34,006 bases of DNA from AB-137-C09 sp964645625 (GTDB taxonomy: Bacteria; Pseudomonadota; Zetaproteobacteria; Mariprofundales; Mariprofundaceae), in assembly GCA_964645625.1 (NCBI GenBank), contig CAZYAI010000026.1, positions 1 through 34,006 of the forward strand, written 5' to 3'. The notes under the pieces are model-generated. The model was given only the letters and a program-made list of their open reading frames with translations. It was not told the DNA's origin and ran no database searches. A program made the translations under genes and the position numbers. Below, piece by piece: positions 21,271 through 29,293 of this stretch; the stretch's first letter is position 1, and every line of letters starts with the position of its first letter.

Positions 21271-23457
21271 ATGATACGTTATATTGCTATCTGCTTGTGC
21301 TTACCGTCATTGTTTACACCGCCTGTCTATGCAAACGATGTTGAACAACTGTTATCCATGTCCATGGATCAAGTCATGAATATCAAGGTAGAAACAGCAT
21401 CGCGCCACAGCGAAGATCTGGCGGATGCTCCTGCTAATGTCTTGGTTATCCAGCGCGATGAAATTCGCGCCCGCCATTATCGTAATCTTAGTAGCCTGTT
21501 AAACGAAATCCCTGGCTTTCATATTCAACGCCGTACCAGCAGTACCAAATACGACCGCGTTGCTTGGCGCGGGCACTATGGTAATAATAAATTTTTATTG
21601 TTGCTTGATGGCGTGCGCATTGGCGACCCTGCAGGTGGTGGCATTGCAATCGCCGATAATTTCGATTTACGCCATATTGATCGCGTTGAAGTCGTTTATG
21701 GTCCAGCCTCTGCATTATACGGTGCTGATGCAGCGGCAGGCGTCATCAACCTCATCAGTGATGCAGGCGGAGTTGATGCAGCGAGTGAAATAGTACTTAC
21801 CACAGGTTCCAATCATTACCGTAAGCTGGGTGCGCTGAGTCATGTTGCGCTGGGTGATGCAGGCACACTGACTTTGGCAGGTCATGGCTCACGGGATGAT
21901 ACAACAGACCTTAGCCGTTATTTCGCCCAAGACTTTGCTGCTGTTAATGCCACGACCTTTGGCGGTGCGGTCGTCGTACCTGCAGCACAACGCGAACACT
22001 ATGTTTCCCCTGTTAGTGATCATGCAGGATTTGCTCGCTTTCAAACCTTGAACGGTTTAAGTATCGGTATTTACCACAATCGAAACAAACACTTAAGCAG
22101 TATTGGGGAAACACCGAAAGGGGTGATTTATAACCCTAACAGTTATTGGCAACAAGATATTACTACCTTTCATATTCGTCAAAAGACCATGCTTAGTAGT
22201 CGCTTGGAATCCAACACGCTGTTTGATATGAGTCGTTTAGAAATAGCTCCAGGCAGCTCCTTCCAGAACCGTTACACCGATTTCAAACGGGGTTATCAAT
22301 TTATGCGCAATGAGCGTATTGAATTGGATCAGCAGTTCTCTTATGATTTTAATAATCAAACCAACACGACGTTTGGCTTCAGTTGGGGGAATTATCATTC
22401 TATTCCTAAAACTGCCGATACGCCTTTCCCCGTTGACCCGAACCGCGCTATAGCGGGTCAGCGTATGCTGTACCCTAACACCACGATTCCTATTCAGTTC
22501 TATGATATTCGTTATCGTCACCTTGGGCTTTTTTCGCAATGGCAACATCATTGGAATAAGCAATGGTTAGCAACAGCAGGGCTGCGCTATGACCACGATT
22601 CGCGTTATGGTAGTAGTTGGAACCCTCGTTTGAGTGTGGTGTACCAAGCTAGCGCAGCATGGACATGGAAGTTGATGTATGGCGAAGCATTTCGTGCGCC
22701 ATCAACGGTGGAAACACATGAAAGCTTTGGTTCGTTTTCTGGTGCGACCAATGCTGCGGGACAGTATACCAGTGGCTTTTTCCACCTGCCTAACCCACAA
22801 TTAAAACCAGAAAAAACACGCAGCGCGGAATTGTTGCTGCAAGGCTCGCCTTCGCCCACTGTTTATACCTCACTCAGCTTGTTTTACAGCCGCATTAACA
22901 ACGTGATTTTTGCAGCGAATACGACAACCCCATTATTTACCCTACCAAATGCCGCGATTACTACGATTGAGACCAATCAAAATTTAGGGCGCGAACGTTT
23001 TTATGGTTTGGAATGGTATGTACATCAAGAACAAGCCTTGAACCATGGTATAAAGGACAAGCTATGGTTAAGCTACAGCTACCTTGATGGAAGATTGGAT
23101 GCTGGTAAAGGTGGAACAACTTCGGAGATTCCATATATTTCTAAGCAGCATCTGCGTTTGGGTGTAAACTTGCTATGGCATCAATGGGATGTAGGGACGA
23201 CGGCACACTTTGTTGGCAAGGCAAACACGAATAAAGCTGATCCACTAAACCCGACGAAAAAGCAAAAGGTTGCCGCCTATGCTTTGTATGATCTACACAT
23301 CACAGTGAACGACCTTGTGAAGGTTGGGCAGTTAAATATTGAGGTCAATAACCTATTTGATCGTCGTTATTGGCATGCCAATGGCGGTGGTATTAAATTT
23401 TTAGGCTCACAACAGGCAGCGCGTACCATTGCTGCCTCTTGGGAAATGAAGCTCTAA
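21271..23457 (+). CDS. TonB-dependent outer-membrane receptor
   Basis: A 728-residue TonB-dependent receptor. A signal peptide of about 20 residues ends at VYAND. The plug domain (about 50-160) shows RNLSSLLNEIPGFHI, LLLLDGVRIGD and VEVVYGPASALYGADAAAGV. The rest has the alternating pattern of a 22-strand barrel, including LKPEKTRSAELLLQG and a late NNLFDRRYW. The pre-plug MSMDQVMNIKVETAS is typical of receptors found next to YfiR-like and kinase genes. The start at 21271 is chosen because CAGGAG (21258-21263) lies 7 nt upstream; the ATG at 21265 is too close to it. The ligand is unknown, with no adjacent siderophore or vitamin genes. It overlaps the next gene by one base (TAATG). Confidence 0.9.
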   Translation: MIRYIAICLCLPSLFTPPVYANDVEQLLSMSMDQVMNIKVETASRHSEDLADAPANVLVIQRDEIRARHYRNLSSLLNEIPGFHIQRRTSSTKYDRVAWRGHYGNNKFLLLLDGVRIGDPAGGGIAIADNFDLRHIDRVEVVYGPASALYGADAAAGVINLISDAGGVDAASEIVLTTGSNHYRKLGALSHVALGDAGTLTLAGHGSRDDTTDLSRYFAQDFAAVNATTFGGAVVVPAAQREHYVSPVSDHAGFARFQTLNGLSIGIYHNRNKHLSSIGETPKGVIYNPNSYWQQDITTFHIRQKTMLSSRLESNTLFDMSRLEIAPGSSFQNRYTDFKRGYQFMRNERIELDQQFSYDFNNQTNTTFGFSWGNYHSIPKTADTPFPVDPNRAIAGQRMLYPNTTIPIQFYDIRYRHLGLFSQWQHHWNKQWLATAGLRYDHDSRYGSSWNPRLSVVYQASAAWTWKLMYGEAFRAPSTVETHESFGSFSGATNAAGQYTSGFFHLPNPQLKPEKTRSAELLLQGSPSPTVYTSLSLFYSRINNVIFAANTTTPLFTLPNAAITTIETNQNLGRERFYGLEWYVHQEQALNHGIKDKLWLSYSYLDGRLDAGKGGTTSEIPYISKQHLRLGVNLLWHQWDVGTTAHFVGKANTNKADPLNPTKKQKVAAYALYDLHITVNDLVKVGQLNIEVNNLFDRRYWHANGGGIKFLGSQQAARTIAASWEMKL

Positions 23458-24017
23458 TGCACAGCATGATAGAATGCCTGAGCAACAAGTTGCGCTATAG
23501 CGTTATCAGCGCGTTATTGTTACCGCTGTTGTTTGCCACGCCTGCGGTCGAGGCTGCCGATATTACGGTGCTCAAAGGTGTCTATCTGTATAACTTTATT
23601 CGTTTTACGGAATGGCCTGATGTTGAACAAGTTGCCAAAACGGTGCAGGTGGCAGTCTTTGATTCTGTAAGTTTTGCTGATTTGTTACGTCAAGTATCGG
23701 ATAAAAGTCAACATTACCCCAAAATGATGGTGGATGACTGTCGTTCCTTGGATTGTAGCCCTGATATGCAGGCGGTCTTTATTCATAACGATGAGGCAGT
23801 GAAACGTCAGTACATTATTGACAGCGTTGCCAGCAAGCCTGTGTTGACGGTTTCTGATCAACAAGGTTTTTTGCAACAGGGCGGTATGATGGAATTACAA
23901 GAGCTTGATGGTCGTTTGGTTTTTAGCATCAACCTACCTGCGCTAAAACATGCGGGGCTGTATATCAGTGCTGACATTTTGGATATGGCCTATCATTTAA
24001 TTCGGGAGCCACAATAA
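23457..24017 (+). CDS. YfiR-like (DUF4154) periplasmic protein
   Basis: A 186-residue exported protein with a signal peptide (hydrophobic ISALLLPLLFATPAVEA) followed by the DUF4154 hallmark VLKGVYLYNFIRFTEWP, and later SKPVLTVSDQQGF and INLPALKHAGLYISADIL. In Pseudomonas, YfiR is a periplasmic inhibitor that binds the CHASE8-type sensor of the diguanylate cyclase YfiN; YfiR carries redox cysteines, and here two Cys lie in DDCRSLDCSPD. The start at ATG 23457 overlaps the receptor stop. An in-frame TTG at 23439 and ATG at 23466 are alternatives. It sits between a TonB receptor and a kinase with a CHASE8-like sensor, suggesting it relays between them. Confidence 0.85.
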   Translation: MHSMIECLSNKLRYSVISALLLPLLFATPAVEAADITVLKGVYLYNFIRFTEWPDVEQVAKTVQVAVFDSVSFADLLRQVSDKSQHYPKMMVDDCRSLDCSPDMQAVFIHNDEAVKRQYIIDSVASKPVLTVSDQQGFLQQGGMMELQELDGRLVFSINLPALKHAGLYISADILDMAYHLIREPQ

Positions 24018-24019
24018 TT

Positions 24020-27000
24020 GTGAACTTACAACGGAAATTATTGCTTGTATTGTTAGCTATTACTTTTCTAAGTACGGCAATTATGGGCGGTGCATGGCTG
24101 TTTTATAATACGGCAGCATTAAAAGATGAGTTGAAGTCTCGCTTGCTGGTGGAAGTAACGCTGATTGGTCACAGTGTGGGGCCTGCACTGGAGTTTCAAG
24201 ACCAACCATTAGCACAAAAAATCATCAGTCAGATGCAGATCGACTCACAGCATCAGCGCATTCAATTACTGCGTCAAGACTTCAGCGTTTTTGCCTATGG
24301 GGAACACAGTGAGCAATTGCTGTTTCAACCGCTGAATGAGTATAACGATAGTTTTTACTTTACCGATCAATACCTGTATCTCTCCCATCCTGTTCGCTAT
24401 AAAGATAATCCTGTTGGCTATATATTGGTCGTGTCTGACCTCAAAGCCATGCATGAAAGTATTTCGTCAACCCTTATAGCGATGCTATTTACCCTCACCT
24501 TCTCCATTTTACTGGCTTGGTTATTAAGTTTTTTCTTGCAAAAACGGGTGACTACGCCAATCACCAAGCTGTCACAGCGCATGCAAGATATGCTTTCGAT
24601 GGAGTCATTACAAAACTGGCACGATGAGCGTCAACAAGGTGATGCAGAACTTCGTCGTATCGAAGTCGTTTCAAGTGATGAAGTAGGGCAATTAGCGCAA
24701 GCATTCAACAACCTATTAGAGCACTTAGAAGAAAGTTTTGAGCGCGTATACCAGCAAAACCATGAGTTAGAATTGAACGAACATCGTCTGCGAGCCATTA
24801 TTGAATCAGCTCCACTACCGATGGTGATTACAGCACGCGTAGATGGTGATATTTTATTTTATAACCCAGCAGCCTTGCGTTTGCTCGATATAAAAGAAGA
24901 GCTGCTGGGTAAATACCTAAATCTGGCTGATTATTTACATGCAGACGATCAACAACGGGTTGAATCCTTGTTAGAAGCGAACCATGATTTTTCTGACGTT
25001 GAATTTGAAGTTAAAAAGCCTCACGGTAGTGATACTATTTGGGTCGCAGCATCGTTGCGCTCCATTGAGTTCGATGGTGTTCCTGCCTATTTAACCATGT
25101 TTGCAGACCTGACCGAACGTAAAAAAGCTGAACATGAATTGCAACATTTTAATGAAAACTTGGAATCAGTGATTCAACAGCGGACGGAAGAGTTGCGTTT
25201 GGCAAAAGAGCAAGCAGAATCAGCCAATGAGGCCAAGGGCTCTTTTTTAGCGAATATGAGCCATGAGATTCGCACACCGATGAATGCCATCATTGGTCTT
25301 TCGCATTTGATGCAAGATACCGACTTAACACGCAAGCAACGGGACTATCAAACCAAAACCCTCGCTGCGGCAGAAAACTTACTGGGTATTATCAACGCCA
25401 TTCTAGATTTCTCTAAAATCGAAGCAGGAAAATTGGAAATTGAGTCTGTGCCATTTGAGTTACCAACGGTGCTGGAGAATTTGACCGCCGTAGCGATCAC
25501 ACGCATAGAAGAAAAAGGCTTAGAACTCATTTACGATTATCCTCCCAGTCTTCCTGTACATTTGATTGGTGATGCCATGCGCCTGCAACAGGTCTTACTC
25601 AACCTCGTTAACAATGCGATTAAATTTACCGAAAAAGGTGAGATTCGCTTGCGTATTGAGACCGTTACCCAATTACGCACACGGGCAGACCTCCGCTTCT
25701 CGGTATGTGATACGGGTATTGGTATCAGTGAAACGCATCAACGTAAGCTGTTCCAGTCGTTTTCCCAAGCTGATGCTTCAGTATCGCGCAAATATGGTGG
25801 TACAGGGCTAGGTTTAGCGATTTGTAAGCAGTTGGTCGAAATGATGGGCGGGGAAATTCAGGTAAGCAGCGAACAAGGCGTTGGTAGCTGTTTTAGTTTC
25901 ACTGTTCGTCTCGGCCTCCAAAAAGACAGAGACAGTGTTATTCCAGCTTATATTCGTACAGGTCTTCGGGATCAACGTGCTTTGGTGGTGGATGACCAAG
26001 AAGACACGCGTACCATGATTGCCGATTACTTGCGAACCTTAGGTATGACGGTGGTTACTGCCAGTCACGCCAAAGAAGCGTACGCATTATTGGCTGACCC
26101 AGAAGCGAATATCTCATTGTTGATGATGGATTGGAAAATGCCAGATATTGATGGGCTAGAAGCAGCACGTCATATACGCTCCTTGCCACAAACCACGCCA
26201 CCGATTATTATGATGACAGGGTATCAGCTGGCTGATGTCGGCGATGGTGATATCGCTGATGTATGGTTGCGCAAACCCTTTTCTCAATCATCCTTTTTTG
26301 ATGCCATTGCGATGGCACTCCATCTTCATGAAGATGAAGCAATCACATTAACCCCACATGCACAACATGGCATTGATGCACAAGAGCAGTTACATGGCGC
26401 ATGCGTATTGTTGGTCGAAGACAATGAGGTCAATCAATACATTGCCACGGCATTGCTGAATAAGGTAGGGATTGTGGTAGAGATCGCTAACCATGGTGGC
26501 GAAGCCGTGCAAAAAGTTTCTGAACATCATTATGATGCTGTGTTGATGGATCGACAAATGCCTGTTATGGGAGGGATTGAAGCAACCAAGCTTATTCGCG
26601 AACAACAGCATGCTACAGTACCCATTATTGCTATGACCGCAAATGCTATGTCAGGCGATGCAGACCTTTGTCTTGCCGCAGGCATGAATGCTCATTTGGC
26701 AAAACCTATTGAACCTGAAGTCATGTACCGAGAGTTATGTCGCTGGATTAAAGCAAAATCCAGCCCCGCACTGAGTAGCGATAACAGCGCGGTTGCTCCT
26801 GCCAGCCTAGTTGAAGATCCTTTTGCCGATATTGAAGCAACTTGCCTTGATGTAAAGTCTGGTTGGCAACGTGTAGCAAATGACCACACGTTGTATCGCA
26901 AAGTGCTGGACAAATTCTATCATAATCAGACAATGAGCCGTCTTGATAATGCACAGGCTACTGACGATACAGCATTGATGCGGCTGGAAGTACACACCTT

Positions 27001-27454
27001 AAAGGGTGTCGCTGCCAATATTGGGGCAAAAACACTGGCTGATGTCGCAGCCAAGCTTGAACGTGAACTAACGGATGGTAATGACATTGCTTATCGCCAA
27101 CAACTGTTAGAGCAGCTAAGATCATGTTTTTCTAGGCTAAAAGAAGAACTTGACCCATTGATGACAGCGCAAGAAGCTGCATCAGCGGAGGCTCAGCCTG
27201 TGACGTTGGACATCACCTGTGTGCTTCCCCTCATTCAACGCATGCACGCGCTGTTATTAGAGGATGATGGTGAAGCTGTGGATGTGTTGGATGACTTAAT
27301 GGAGTTGTTGCCCACCGGCTTGGTGGATGACGAACTTCATCAACTCAAATCTACTTTAGATCATTACGACTTCCCCACGGCGATCACGCATCTCAATGCG
27401 ATTACGGACGTATGTTTATTGACACAAGAAAAAGACGAGGAAACATCATCATGA
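24020..27454 (+). CDS. hybrid histidine kinase: CHASE8-like, HAMP, PAS, HK, REC, REC, Hpt
   Basis: A 1144-residue inner-membrane sensor kinase. TM1 (7-29) and TM2 (about 153-173) enclose a periplasmic domain whose pattern (VTLIGHSVGPALEFQDQPLA) suggests CHASE8. HAMP (174-245), PAS (about 255-370) and a coiled coil follow. The HisKA phospho-His is H415 (ANMSHEIRTPMNAI). The ATPase domain shows NLVNNAIKFT, DTGIGI and GTGLGLAI. Receiver 1 has D704 (MMDWKMPD), receiver 2 D844 (LMDRQMPV), and the Hpt has H992 (VHTLKGVAANIG). The C-terminal 100 residues are helical and unassigned. The start is GTG at 24020, 2 nt after the preceding stop, with GGAG 11 nt upstream. The terminal Hpt must pass phosphate to a separate receiver; the nearest is encoded at 18911-19378. 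Confidence 0.92.
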   Translation: MNLQRKLLLVLLAITFLSTAIMGGAWLFYNTAALKDELKSRLLVEVTLIGHSVGPALEFQDQPLAQKIISQMQIDSQHQRIQLLRQDFSVFAYGEHSEQLLFQPLNEYNDSFYFTDQYLYLSHPVRYKDNPVGYILVVSDLKAMHESISSTLIAMLFTLTFSILLAWLLSFFLQKRVTTPITKLSQRMQDMLSMESLQNWHDERQQGDAELRRIEVVSSDEVGQLAQAFNNLLEHLEESFERVYQQNHELELNEHRLRAIIESAPLPMVITARVDGDILFYNPAALRLLDIKEELLGKYLNLADYLHADDQQRVESLLEANHDFSDVEFEVKKPHGSDTIWVAASLRSIEFDGVPAYLTMFADLTERKKAEHELQHFNENLESVIQQRTEELRLAKEQAESANEAKGSFLANMSHEIRTPMNAIIGLSHLMQDTDLTRKQRDYQTKTLAAAENLLGIINAILDFSKIEAGKLEIESVPFELPTVLENLTAVAITRIEEKGLELIYDYPPSLPVHLIGDAMRLQQVLLNLVNNAIKFTEKGEIRLRIETVTQLRTRADLRFSVCDTGIGISETHQRKLFQSFSQADASVSRKYGGTGLGLAICKQLVEMMGGEIQVSSEQGVGSCFSFTVRLGLQKDRDSVIPAYIRTGLRDQRALVVDDQEDTRTMIADYLRTLGMTVVTASHAKEAYALLADPEANISLLMMDWKMPDIDGLEAARHIRSLPQTTPPIIMMTGYQLADVGDGDIADVWLRKPFSQSSFFDAIAMALHLHEDEAITLTPHAQHGIDAQEQLHGACVLLVEDNEVNQYIATALLNKVGIVVEIANHGGEAVQKVSEHHYDAVLMDRQMPVMGGIEATKLIREQQHATVPIIAMTANAMSGDADLCLAAGMNAHLAKPIEPEVMYRELCRWIKAKSSPALSSDNSAVAPASLVEDPFADIEATCLDVKSGWQRVANDHTLYRKVLDKFYHNQTMSRLDNAQATDDTALMRLEVHTLKGVAANIGAKTLADVAAKLERELTDGNDIAYRQQLLEQLRSCFSRLKEELDPLMTAQEAASAEAQPVTLDITCVLPLIQRMHALLLEDDGEAVDVLDDLMELLPTGLVDDELHQLKSTLDHYDFPTAITHLNAITDVCLLTQEKDEETSS

Positions 27455-28257
27455 AAAAACACTATTTTATTAGCACCATACTGATTGGTTGGTTTGCCTG
27501 CGCTCAATGGGCACAAGCTGCCGAAAATTGCATTATCGAAGGGGATCACATTAAGGTGAGTGCTCGTATTTGGGCTGATACAGTTGATAATGGCAATGAT
27601 TGGATGGCGCAGCTTGATAAACCGCTATGTGTGCTGGGTGTAAACCCAAGCAATCAAACCACCTATAAGGTTTCCAATACGGTGATACTGGTCAAGCTGA
27701 CACCAGAAGATGGTAAGACGCGCAAGGTGTTGGATACTGCCGAATACACGCGCGCTGAATTAGATGGGGTGATGGTTACATCGCATGATAAAAACGAGCG
27801 TATTCAATGCAGTATCGCTGTATCTGCGGTGAAAGAGGCGAAGGCTGGTCACTTGGTTAGTGAACTGGTGCGTCGTGGCGATACCAAATTACCATGGTCA
27901 TTAAAAGCAAAAAACGCCTTGCAAATTATGTTTGCCAATCAACAAGCTGTTGATGCGATTGGTAAAAATGCCTTGGAGTTTGTTCATCCACTAAATAACT
28001 ATCAAGGTGTTACCGACTGGTCCGCGCGTGATCGGGGGGCTAATTTGGTGTTGAGTATGCGCATTGCATGGAAGGGCAAAATCCTTAATAAAGTCTATTA
28101 TACTGATGTTGACTGGGTCACCAGTTCAGCAGGTCACGTCAATGCCAGCCTGATCGGTGATGATGGTAAAATTCCTGTTACTGATGGTAAAGTCGAAAAA
28201 ATGGACGGCTACTTCCGCGATCAAGTCTGGCCATCATTACGCAACAATATTCAATAA
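27451..28257 (+). CDS. exported protein of unknown function
   Basis: A 268-residue protein with a clear signal peptide (MKKHYFISTILIGWFACAQW, cleavage probably after AQA). The start at 27451 overlaps the kinase stop (ATGA) and has GAGG 10 nt upstream. After the signal come NCIIEGDHIKVSARIW and LDKPLCVLG, a pattern reminiscent of the DUF4431 domain, and a mixed region ending near YFRDQVWPSLRNN. There are three cysteines in the mature part and no membrane segment, so it is probably periplasmic. Coupling to the kinase suggests it modulates or serves the sensing module. I do not recognise a function. Confidence 0.72.
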   Translation: MKKHYFISTILIGWFACAQWAQAAENCIIEGDHIKVSARIWADTVDNGNDWMAQLDKPLCVLGVNPSNQTTYKVSNTVILVKLTPEDGKTRKVLDTAEYTRAELDGVMVTSHDKNERIQCSIAVSAVKEAKAGHLVSELVRRGDTKLPWSLKAKNALQIMFANQQAVDAIGKNALEFVHPLNNYQGVTDWSARDRGANLVLSMRIAWKGKILNKVYYTDVDWVTSSAGHVNASLIGDDGKIPVTDGKVEKMDGYFRDQVWPSLRNNIQ

Positions 28258-28287
28258 AGCAATCCTTCGCCTAGAGAGAGAATCCAC

Positions 28288-28968
28288 CTGGAAGCTGATT
28301 ATTTTATTACCCTGTTCCTGATTATCGGTCTGTTTCAACTGGCTGTGGTAAGTGTTTTCTTACTACGCAAGCAGTTTTCTCCGCCCGATATCTGGCAGGG
28401 TGTGCAACCCATGTTCTCATTATGGATCTTTTTGTGGCCTGTTTATGCCAGTGTCGCATGGATTTGGGTGGGGTTGTTGATGGTTATCTGCCTGCTATTG
28501 GCAACAGCACTGGTTAGAACACCTTTTTGGCGACATTTACGCAGCGCATGGTCGGGATCATTCCCTGTCATCGCTGGTTTACCCCTGCCTGCCTTGAATT
28601 TAAGTCTGGCGTTGTTTGTTGCCGTAACGCTGTTTGAGCAAGACATGCCAGAATTTGGTTTGGGTCTGGCTTTGGTGGCATCACTGGCGTTTCCTCTGGC
28701 GCGCATTGTTGATCGCTTGCATTGGGGGCGCATGGCTACGCACTTACACCCTGGTCATACCTTGGCAGGGCATCTCGCCTTAGTGCTATCAGCAGCGGTT
28801 TTGTGTGCGTGGAGTATTCATGCTTACCATGGCGTAGATTGGCTGATCGTCTTCCCCAGCACCATTGCTGCTGCGGCATTAGCATCCTTGATTCGCATGC
28901 TGCTACCACAATGGTGGAATATGCCGATCGCTATTGCAGCCATGGCTGCGCTGCTGTGGTATTTGTAA
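28288..28968 (+). CDS. small multi-pass membrane protein, start uncertain
   Basis: A hydrophobic protein with about six membrane segments, not assigned to a family. The first standard start codon is GTG at 28345 (207 aa), but the frame is open back to 28258 and encodes ADYFITLFLIIGLFQLAVV, a convincing first membrane helix. Translation therefore probably begins upstream, possibly at CTG 28288 after GAGAGAG. The body contains repeated small, aromatic and Arg-rich stretches (FPLARIVDRLHWGRM) and ends in a short hydrophobic tail. A gene for a STAS protein follows 31 bp later. Function unknown. Confidence 0.55.
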   Translation: MEADYFITLFLIIGLFQLAVVSVFLLRKQFSPPDIWQGVQPMFSLWIFLWPVYASVAWIWVGLLMVICLLLATALVRTPFWRHLRSAWSGSFPVIAGLPLPALNLSLALFVAVTLFEQDMPEFGLGLALVASLAFPLARIVDRLHWGRMATHLHPGHTLAGHLALVLSAAVLCAWSIHAYHGVDWLIVFPSTIAAAALASLIRMLLPQWWNMPIAIAAMAALLWYL

Positions 28969-28999
28969 GATACAATCACTACAACAAGGAACATCAACC

Positions 29000-29293
29000 A
29001 TGCAACTTCAAATCAATCGCGAACAAGAAGCCTTATCGCTTCATGGTGCGATCAATGTAGAAACAGCCCCGGCCTTGCTTCAAGCCTTGCGTGATAAACG
29101 CACCACATCATTCGCTCTGAACCTTAAAGCAGTCACCGCCTTAGACAGTGCTGGCGTTGCTACCTTAATCGAAGGTTTACGTCTAGCGCAGCAACGCCAA
29201 CGCCCGTTAAGTTTGCATGACGTGCCAGATTGCGTGAGCAATGCCTTTGAATTAGCGGGTGTGAGCAGTTTATTCGATGGAGCAGTGCATTAA
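29000..29293 (+). CDS. STAS-domain protein
   Basis: A 97-residue single STAS domain, as in anti-anti-sigma factors and MlaB. The key loop is VTALDSAGVATLIEGLRLA, with S50 the candidate phosphorylation site. The start at 29000 follows AAGGA (28986-28990). A longer in-frame start at 28934 would run into the preceding membrane-protein gene and has no such site. No anti-sigma kinase, sigma factor or Mla transporter genes are adjacent, so the partner is unknown. The stop overlaps the ubiD start (TAATG). Confidence 0.78.
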   Translation: MQLQINREQEALSLHGAINVETAPALLQALRDKRTTSFALNLKAVTALDSAGVATLIEGLRLAQQRQRPLSLHDVPDCVSNAFELAGVSSLFDGAVH

